DNA of 64,000 nt from Branchinecta lynchi (Eukaryota > Arthropoda > Branchiopoda > Anostraca > Branchinectidae). How positions within the stretch are numbered: the stretch's first letter is position 1; every line of letters starts with the position of its first letter. Location of the stretch: assembly GCA_023053575.1 (NCBI GenBank), contig JAKZAP010000020.1, positions 15,371,998 to 15,435,997 of the forward strand. Direction: 5' to 3'. The notes under the pieces are model-generated. The model was not told the origin of the DNA. It saw only the letters and a program-made list of their open reading frames with translations, and did no database searches. The position numbers were made by a program, and so were the translations under genes. Shown here piece by piece: positions 56,592-64,000 of this stretch.

Positions 56592-57536
56592 AACATTTTC
56601 GTGTTTTTGGGATCCCAAAACGTAAGTGGAGGGATACCAATGACATCGCAAAAGTTTTCCGTCTGTCCATCCGTCTTTCAGCACGATAACTCTCGAAGGG
56701 AATGGGATGTTTTGATGAAACTTGGTGCAAGGATCCTTTGAGTCAAGGGAAAGGCCGAATTCCTAGATCGGCACTATAGCTCTACATTTAGGGGTGGGGA
56801 AGGGGTGCAAATTAAGGGGCAAACAAAATATTTTTGAACAGCTAATGAGATAATCGATTAAGAGGTAAGAAGACATGGGGAACACGATTATGAAACCATT
56901 TTCTCGCCGGACAAGTAGTTTCGATTGATGGGTAAGAAGAAATGACGAAAAATTATGTGAAAATCATTTTCTACCAGGACAAGTAGTTCGCCCGGAATCC
57001 GGCCAAAACCGGAAAATTTGTTAAAAGCAAAAGTTTTATTTGGCGTTGATTTGACGTCCGATTTAGGGGTAAGAAAATCGCTGAATCTGTATATGACAAT
57101 AATTTGTACCCGAATATACAGTTCGCCCGGAATCCGGCTGAAACTGGAAAATTTGTCGTAAATTAATGTTTTCCATGAAGTTGATTAGATGTTCGATATA
57201 GGGGTAAGGAGATATGCTGATTTCGTTTCTGAGCTTTATTTTTGTGGGACAAGCAGTTCGCCCGAAATCCGGCTGAAACCGGAAATTTGGCAGAAGTAAA
57301 GCAGGAAGTTTCAATCAGTTTCGCCAAAATAGATATATCTTATAGGTAAACACACATGCTAAATCCACATCTTAACTTTTTCAGATAATTAGCTATTTTG
57401 CCTTAATCTGTTTCTAAATTTTAATAGTAAAAGTATTCAAGCAGTCTGGCGAAGACTGGATCTGGCAAAGACAAAACCCAATTGTCTGTATCGAATACTA
57501 AATTTTTGGGATCCCATCGAAACTTTTGGTCTTGTT
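56592..57536 (-). repeat. Repeat family A copy, minus orientation
   Basis: TTTTTGGGATCCCAAAACG at the left and TTGGGATCCCATCGAAACT-TTTGGTCTTG at the right are the family A ends in reverse. CGGAATCCGGC units lie between. Confidence 0.8.
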
Positions 57537-57552
57537 GTGGTTGCCATTACTA

Positions 57553-57842
57553 CACTGTCAGAAGTTCCATAATAGATTGCGCATAACACTTTCAAGAATA
57601 ACACCTTTTCATTTAGAAATAAAGTGTTATGACCAATTAAGTTTACACTATTTCGTGCCAAGATCTACAACAACACCTTCAACTGGTCAAAATACTAGCG
57701 GGAATGAAAGAAACATAACAGATAACATCCCAAAGTGTTATCTGTTGAAACCGCGCATCCTTCTGTTGTCGTTATGTAACTTCTGACAGTGCAGTATTTT
57801 TGAAAGTGTTATACGCTATCTGTTATGAAACTTCTGACAGTG
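57553..57842. mobile_element. CACTGTCAGAAG MITE, copy 4, with doubled right end
   Basis: TA-CACTGTCAGAAGTTCC at 57553. Right ends CTTCTGACAGTG occur at both 57780-57791 and 57831-57842, the second followed by TA. This mirrors the doubled end at 45124. Confidence 0.75.
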
Positions 57843-57949
57843 TACTGAGGACCTGTCGCTTTTCTTGGATAAAACGTAATTTTGACCAATTCCATGTTAC
57901 TTGTATTTTACTTGTACTGTAAATTTTTCGTCTTAAAAATCCGGGACAG

Positions 57950-58156
57950 TCTCCAAATGCTGATTATCACTTTGAGTTAAATCCATCTTTTTATTGGATT
58001 TTGGGACAAATTGAAGAAATTTGGGAGGCAAAAAGCCAAAAGGAGAGCGCAACTTGGTCAGCTATCAAGTTGGCCTGTTTGCAAAAAGGCGAGGGAAAAG
58101 GCGAAGTCGATGTTTGCCTTCTAGACAAAAACGGGAAATTGTCAGACAGTGAATAG
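57950..58156 (+). CDS. Possible terminal coding exon, unknown protein
   Basis: An open frame from 57923 to the TAG at 58154-58156 has no suitable ATG, but a CAG acceptor at 57947-57949 could begin the exon. It reads SPNADYHFELNPSFYWILGQ and ends DVCLLDKNGKLSDSE. The charged, varied composition and codon use look protein-like and unlike the repeats around it. I do not recognise the family. The acceptor has a poor pyrimidine tract, and the opposite strand is also open for 62 codons, so chance is possible. The last bases and following GGACCATTTTATGAA recur at 59625, where the 1478-bp duplication starts. Confidence 0.35.
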   Translation, partial: SPNADYHFELNPSFYWILGQIEEIWEAKSQKESATWSAIKLACLQKGEGKGEVDVCLLDKNGKLSDSE

Positions 58157-58170
58157 GACCATTTTATGAA

Positions 58171-59574
58171 CAAGACCAAAGGTTTCGATGGGATCCCAAA
58201 TATTCAATATCTGATCCAGACAACAGGGTCTTGTCTTAGCCAGATCCAGTCTTCGCCAGACTCCTTGAACATTTGTACAATTAAAATTCAGAAACAGATT
58301 AAGGCAAAATAGCTAATCACCTGAGAAAACCAAGTTAAGATTTGGATTCAGCATGTGTGTTTACCCCTATCATATCTGTTTTGACGAAAACTTCCTGCCA
58401 CTTCTGCTAATTTCCCGGTTCCGGCCGAACTCCAGAACTACTTGTCCGGCGAAAAAAGAAAGCTCAAACACGAAATCAGGGTATCTTCTTTCCCCAGTAA
58501 TGAACATCTAATCAACTTCAAATAAAAATTTAGCTTATAACACATTTTCCGATTCCAGCCGGATTCCGGTCGAACTATATGTCCGGGTATAATATGATTG
58601 TCATACAGGGACTCAGCATCTCTTCTTACCCCTAAATCGCTTATCTAATCAACTAGAAATAAAACTTTGACTTCCAACAGTTTTCCGGTTTTGGCCGGAT
58701 TTCGGACGAACTATACATGTCCGGGTAGAAACTTGTTTTCACATAAGTGTTCAGCATGTCTTCTTGCCCTAAATCGAACATCTAATCAACTCCAAATAAA
58801 ACTTTTAATTTTGACAAACTTTCCGGTTTGGGCAGGATTCCGGTCGAAATACTTGTCCGTCGAGAAAATAGTTTTCACCATCGTCTTCAGCATGTCTTCC
58901 TACCTATAAATCGAACATCTAATCAACTTCAAATAAAACTTTTACTTTCAACAAACTTTCCGGTTTGGGCCGGATTCCGGGCGAAATACTTGTCCGTCGA
59001 GAAAATAGTTTTCACCATCGTCTTCAGCATGTCTTTCTACCCCTAAATCGAACATCTAATCACTTTCAAATAAAACTTTTACTTTCAACAAACTTTCCGG
59101 TTTGGGCCGGATTCCGGGCGAAATACTTGTCCGTCGAGAAAATAATTTTCACCATCGTCTTCAGCATGTCTTCCTACCCCTAATCGAACATCTAATCAAC
59201 TTCAAATAAAACTTTTACTTTCAACAAACTTTCCGGTTTTGGCCGGATTCCGGGCGAACTACTTGTCCGATGACAAAATAGTTTTTCACCATCGTGTTCA
59301 GCATGTCTTCTTACCCCATAATCGACTATCACATTAGCTGTTTCAAAATATTTTGTTTGTCCCTTAATCTGAATCCCCTCCCCACCCCTAAACGTAGAGC
59401 TACAAAGCCCATCTACGAACTTGACTGGTGCGACGACCCAACGAACCCTCACACCAAGTTTCATCAAAATTTCTCATTCCCTTCGAGAGTTATCGTGCTT
59501 ACAGACGGACGGACAGACGGACAACTTTTGCGATGTCATAGGTATCCCTCCACTTACGTTTTGGGATCCCAAAA
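58171..59574 (+). repeat. Repeat family A, tandem copy 1
   Basis: It starts CAAGACCAAAGGTTTCGATGG and ends TTTTGGGATCCCAAAAA. Regular 137-bp units are visible, with TTTCCGGTTT at about 58822, 58959, 59096 and 59232. The similar 72-codon frames seen in each unit are the repeat read in frame. They are not genes. Confidence 0.9.
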
Positions 59575-59624
59575 ATCGTTCGCCTCGCCCACGTTTTCCG
59601 ACATTTCCCAGCTGTCAGCCGAGA

Positions 59625-61053
59625 CAGTGAATAGGACCATTTTATGAACAAGACCAAAGGTTTCGATGGGATCCCAAAAATTCAATATCTGATCCAGACA
59701 ACAGGGTCTTGTCTTAGCCAGATCCAGTCTTCGCCAGACTCCTTGAACATTTTTACAATTAAAATTCAGAAACAGATTAAGGCAAAATAGCTAATCACCT
59801 GAGAAAACCAAGTTAAGATTTGGATTCAGCATGTGTGTTTACCCCTATCATATCTGTTTTGACGAAAACTTCCTGCCACTTCTGCTAATTTCCCGGTTCC
59901 GGCCGAACTCCAGAACTACTTGTCCGGCGAAAAAAGAAAGCTCAAACACGAAATCAGGGTATCTTCTTTCCCCAGTAATGAACATCTAATCAACTTCAAA
60001 TAAAAATTTAGCTTATAACAAATTTTCCGATTCCAGCCGGATTCCGGTCGAACTATATGTCCGGGTATAATATGATTGTCATACAGGGACTCAGCATCTC
60101 TTCTTACCCCTAAATCGCTTATCTAATCAACTAGAAATAAAACTTTGACTTCCAACAGTTTTCCGGTTTTGGCCGGATTTCGGACGAACTATACATGTCC
60201 GGGTAGAAACTTGTTTTCACATAAGTGTTCAGCATGTCTTCTTGCCCTAAATCGAACATCTAATCAACTCCAAATAAAACTTTTAATTTTGACAAACTTT
60301 CCGGTTTGGGCAGGATTCCGGTCGAAATACTTGTCCGTCGAGAAAATAGTTTTCACCATCGTCTTCAGCATGTCTTCCTACCTCTAAATCGAACATCTAA
60401 TCAACTTCAAATAAAACTTTTACTTTCAACAAACTTTCCGGTTTGAGCCGGATTCCGGGCGAAATACTTGTCCGTCGAGAAAATAGTTTTCACCATCGTC
60501 TTCAGCATGTCTTCCTACCCCTAAATCGAACATCTAATCACTTTCAAATAAAACTTTTACTTTCAACAAACTTTCCGGTTTGGGCCGGATTCCGGGCGAA
60601 ATACTTGTCCGTCGAGAAAATAATTGTCACCATCGTCTTCAGCATGTCTTCCTACCCCTAAATCGAACATCTAATCAACTCCAAATAAAACTTTTACTTT
60701 CAACAAACTTTCCGGTTTTGGCCGGATTCCGGGCAAACTACTTGTCCGATGACAAAATGGTTTTCGCCATCGTGTTCAGCATGTCTTCTTACCCTATAAT
60801 CGACTATCACATTGGCTGTTTCAAAACATTTTGTTTGTCCCTTAATTTGAATCCCCTCCCCCACCCCTAAATGTAGAGCTACAAAGCCCATCTACGAACT
60901 TGACTGGTCCGACGACCCAACGAACCCTCACACCAAGTTTCATCAAAATATCTCATTCCCTTCGAGAGTTATCGTGCTTACAGACGGACGGACAGACGGA
61001 AAACTTTTGCGATGTCATAGGTATCCCTCCACTTACGTTTTGGGATCCCAAAA
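59625..61053 (+). repeat. Repeat family A, tandem copy 2 (1478-bp duplication)
   Basis: From CAGTGAATAGGACCATTTTATG onward it is near-identical to the sequence 1478 bp upstream (58147 onward), with only scattered substitutions such as CACATT/AAATTT and a missing unit-level base. Unit positions shift by 1477-1478 throughout. The flanks after the two copies differ. Confidence 0.9.
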
Positions 61054-61332
61054 AGCCATCGAAACGGCAAGTGAAAAGGCGAACAAAACGCAACTAATGT
61101 ATTCGCGGTTTTGTCCGTTTTCATGGGAGGAAAAGGTTGATGTATCTGTGCACAGAGAGGAGTTGGTTTCAATTAGAAACAGCGTTTTTTAGGCCCTCTT
61201 CAAACTTCACTGACCAACGAACCGCTGCACGGATCGGGTCTTTGCCGCATCCTAACTATTCATCAGCCCAATTTTTAGACAGTTTTACTCCAGGACTGAT
61301 TTCAGATCTTTCTTCGTTTAGTGTATTAGTTA

Positions 61333-61527
61333 ATATTTGAGTGCAAAACGGATACTTCAGCTGAATTTTATTAGAGCTATAGAGGTGTTTCCCACAAGTT
61401 TGTTTTTTCCAACTTGAGCGGCTTTGAGCCTGAGAAGGGCCAAAATTTAGCTCTAATAACATTCAGCTGACGTTTCCGTTTTGCACTATCAAATATGATT
61501 CGCAGTCAGCTTAGGCTGAAGGAATAT
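61333..61527. mobile_element. Hammerhead-family element, fold-back, core deleted
   Basis: TTAGTTA flanks both ends (61326-61332 and 61528-61534). Left AGTGCAAAACGGATAC, TTCAGCTGAATTTTATTAGAGCTA is mirrored at right by TAGCTCTAATAACATTCAGC, TGACGTTTCCGTTTTGCACT. The centre has GCGGCTTTGAGCCTGAGAAGGGCC, where part of the core and half of stem II are deleted. The tail GACTGCGAATC relative is at the right in reverse. Confidence 0.7.
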
Positions 61528-61539
61528 TTAGTTATTACA

Positions 61540-63080
61540 TTGTCGTTTAATACATTTTGTAAATATTTCGCATGCTGTCCTTCTCCAGCTTTAAGCGGAC
61601 CACAACAAATGGTCTTTCTACCACAGACACAATGATAACCATCCCTACTGCCACTATACAAGCCACAAACACACCGTCAAGCAATGAGCAAATTAAATAA
61701 TAAATAAAAATTCCTAGGTTTGAAATAATTGGTCTGGACTAAATCCAAGCCGATTATCCGTGACAGTGTTATGGCACGCTTGGAGCCAAGGATCAAAATA
61801 TTGATTTCCATCTAATGCTCCAACTTTTTATTACAACTGAAAATGAATTACAAAAAACAAGACCAGTGTGGTACACCAGAAGACATAAAACAAATAATCA
61901 ATTAAGTATTAAAATTCTTTGCTAATCAAACGTGAAAATTTCGTCATCTGGAAAGAAAACGTTCTGCGTTGGTTTTTGTTGAGCCAAAAGAGCAACCCTT
62001 CAATCAAGTTCAGATCTAATAAACTGGTGGCTTCCGATCAGTAAGAGAAGGTAAACAGATTGTTTGGATTAGGTCTTTAAGCTAGTTGGTATTAAAGTTG
62101 ATTGATTTAAGTATCAAATACAAAAATAATTCAAAACAGAAAAGAAATGTTTATAAACGATTCTCAGTCAGTTTCGGCTGAAAGAGTTTTATGAAAACGT
62201 ATCCATAGATATCCCGTCACAGCTGCTTGAGATCCCAGAAATTAGGATCGTTAGAGGACTTGGAATGAACATCAAATGTACCGTATTCTTCAAAACTGTG
62301 CTAACTACATTTTCATAATTTTTGGTCCCAGTTTTGTTTACGCCATCTGCATGAAGAAAGTCGGAACACAGAAAGTTAAAACTAATCTACCTGTTAGATG
62401 GTGCTTATGTCGTTATCTAACACTTAGCACAACTAACCAGAATACCAAATCAGCCGTGTTCTTTCCAATGGTATAGTTAAAGTTCCATGGGCACATCAAA
62501 CTACCCCAATCTTACTCTGTAACAACCTAGGAACAATGCTTACCCGGTAGCTCAGCAGCTTTTTCGACTGTTTCATCTCTGTGATATTTCAAAGCGTAAT
62601 TTTTTGGGCCAGTACAAGCTCAATTTACTAGCTTGGACAAAGATAAAAGTCATGTTTCTTATAACACTTAGTAGATCTTTATTTTATGCATAAATCAGCT
62701 TGTCTAATTCAGATTTGAATAGGCTATTTGTTTTTTAATGATTTTCGTAGCTGCTATTTTTTTTTATATACTTATTGCATATTCTGGTACATTTTATAAA
62801 GCAAGAATCAAGCTTCACAACACTATTCTACAAAGAAAAACTTTTAATAGGTACTTATAACATGGAAATTCTGATGAAACTCTAGAACAATCAGGTAAAC
62901 TGCATCTGCGGCTTGACTTATTGGTGACATCTCAAATATATCCTGTTCTACCAAGCATTGCTGGGAGTTTTTGAATTACCTGCCACGATATCCCAGCTCC
63001 TAAGATTTGGATCGCCGAAATGCCAGAGAGGTAAAGACAAGGGATAACAAGAAAACGGCCGATTTTCGTAGCGCCTTCTA
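61540..63080. other. Low-repeat DNA, no recognised gene
   Basis: It lies downstream of the minus-strand exon at 63736 and may be its intron. The 66-codon frame at 62276 shows no known domain. ATTCTCAGTCAGTTTCGGCTGAAAGAG at 62160 resembles the hammerhead-family tail. Confidence 0.35.
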
Positions 63081-63082
63081 AA

Positions 63083-63387
63083 CCCGATGAAAAGTTTATC
63101 TCAAAATATTACTATGAAGTTATACGAAAAAGTAGCATGCAGCACTAACTGATGCTACTACATGCTTCTACTTCAAGGCTACCGTGTTACTGCATACTAC
63201 TATGTGCTACTATTGGCAAGACTGGATGCTACTATGGCAAGACAGGATGCTACTGGATACTACTACTTAAGACTGGACAAGTCTGAGGCACATTAAATGA
63301 TAGTATTCTTTGCTATTACATAGTATTACATGCAACTTTTTCGTACTACTACCATACTACTACGCAGGCTACAAATTTTTCATCGGG
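63083..63387. mobile_element. Fold-back element, ends CCCGATGAAAA, TACTAC-rich centre
   Basis: CCCGATGAAAAGTTTATC and CAAATTTTTCATCGGG are inverted, as are ACGAAAAAGTAGCATGC and GCAACTTTTTCGTAC inside. The middle repeats GATGCTACTA and GGCAAGAC(T/A)GGATGCTAC. About 305 bp. No target duplication was defined. Confidence 0.65.
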
Positions 63388-63735
63388 AAGGAAGTCGGAA
63401 ATGTTTATTTGTGAAGCATTTGATACAAAATAAAGCATTATAAGTGTCCATTGTGCTTTAACTCAGTTTTCAAAAATGTTTCAGTTAGCACAGATTTGAA
63501 GAACATGGTACAAATAGGGATAGGGAAAGTATTTCATTTCACTACTTACAATGTTATCATCTTAAGGGCATAGAAGAAATGACCCGAGGCGTGCCCATAC
63601 AGAGCCTTGGAAAAACGATGAAGAAAAATACAAGACTAAACTAAACAACACTAGATGGTACTCTAATTTGAGTGGCTCTAGTCTAGAGAAGAAACAAACT
63701 GGGGACGACGTAAAAATAAAAATAAAAACACTCAC

Positions 63736-63863
63736 CCAGAATAAGGAGTGCTGCAAGTATCAAGCAAAACATCCGTGCCTCCATTCTCCTTCATGGCATT
63801 CCAACTGGAATAAATATCCTTTCCCAACTCTACGGTCGTCCAGATGAATGATACTATTCCCGC
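63736..63863 (-). CDS. Signal-peptide exon of a secreted or membrane protein
   Basis: On the minus strand a pyrimidine tract TTTTTTTTCAG gives an acceptor at 63864. The exon ends at a strong donor CTGG|GTGAGTG at 63736. The ATG at 63784 follows an in-frame TGA two codons upstream and starts MEARMFCLILAALLILG, a typical hydrophobic signal peptide. The coding part is 49 nt and ends in phase 1, as signal-peptide exons often do. An upstream out-of-frame ATG at 63794 opens a 20-codon frame overlapping the start. The rest of the gene is downstream on the minus strand and was not found. The 64-codon frame at 63562-63756 overlaps the donor and is probably intron. The protein family cannot be told from this exon. 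Confidence 0.65.
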
Positions 63864-64000
63864 CTGAAAAAAAATATTGGAGAATTAATACAAATTTATC
63901 TCAGAAGCTCTGTTCCCACGTTTGTTGACATTTTCAGATCGCAATAATTTTGAATTAACTGAATGAAGGAAATTTAATTACGGGATAGGAAATAATGCAG

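Noticed and set aside
58667..60870. Family of similar 72-96 residue proteins
   Set aside because: They are the 137-bp repeat units translated. Frames change from unit to unit and none has conserved start context or domains.
62535..62570. tRNA gene suggested by CCCGGTAGCTCAGCAG
   Set aside because: It resembles an A box, but no B box or acceptor stem follows.
63562..63756. 64-residue hydrophobic minus-strand protein
   Set aside because: It crosses the strong splice donor at 63736 in another frame. The sequence is T-rich and most likely intron.

Overview
The window is eukaryotic, animal-type genomic DNA that is very poor in genes and very rich in repeats. There is no bacterial gene density. 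The credible coding pieces are short exons ending in GTGAGT splice donors, and the repeats are metazoan types: 5'-truncated non-LTR retrotransposons, hAT-, Tc1/mariner- and TTAA-type non-autonomous DNA transposons, fold-back elements, satellites, and Penelope/retrozyme-like elements with hammerhead-ribozyme sequence. This fits an invertebrate, perhaps an arthropod. I cannot name the species.

Host coding content: three candidates. (1) A first coding exon of a secreted protein on the minus strand at 28225-28546. (2) A signal-peptide exon on the minus strand at 63736-63863. (3) A weaker possible terminal exon on the plus strand at 57950-58156. Both secreted-protein exons end in phase 1 at G|GTGAGTG. 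Most other long open frames lie in repeats and are chance frames.

Layout. 0-1.5 kb: two inverted MITEs and a fold-back element of the hammerhead family. 2.3-6.3 kb: a 232-234 bp satellite saturated with CAACTG/CAATTG/CAGCTG, alternating with LTR-like blocks and one copy of family A. 6.7-9.8 and 13.7-14.5 kb: more family A (starts CAAGACCAAAGG, internal 137-bp units, ends GGGATCCCAAAA). 14.6-15.6 kb: family B, with long poly-G tracts. 15.9-19.1 kb: family D, a fold-back MITE and a non-LTR tail. 19.3-20.6 kb: a duplicated hAT with a nested 3-bp-TSD element. 21-24 kb: four MITE families, including a TTAA element, plus a short hammerhead element. 25.3-26.1 kb: a tandem hammerhead element and another hAT. 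26.5-27.3 kb: family B. 28.2-30.5 kb: gene exon and low-repeat DNA. 30.8-31.4 kb: a hAT containing an inverted hammerhead element. 32.2-32.8 kb: an LTR-like block split by a palindromic MITE. 33-36 kb: low-repeat DNA. 36.1-37.4 kb: a possible hAT. 37.4-38.6 kb: decayed tandem repeats. 39-41.9 kb: two broken non-LTR reverse transcriptase 3' ends, two opposed 16-bp minisatellites and MITEs. 43.4-48.9 kb: family B, MITEs and a tRNA-like pol III promoter. 49.2-53.1 kb: two GGCAC arrays in opposite orientation, TCGATA repeats and a three-layer transposon nest. 53.1-55 kb: large fold-back DNA with a hAT at its centre. 55.6-56.3 kb: 281-bp tandem family B units. 56.6-61.05 kb: family A, including a recent 1478-bp tandem duplication. 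61.3-63.4 kb: hammerhead-family element, low-repeat DNA and a fold-back.

The most notable system is a small retroelement family (copies near 1.4, 17.5, 24.0, 25.4, 30.9 and 61.4 kb) with hammerhead core sequence. It occurs as single, tandem and inverted units, several with 7-11 bp target duplications, and its stem III shows compensatory base changes.
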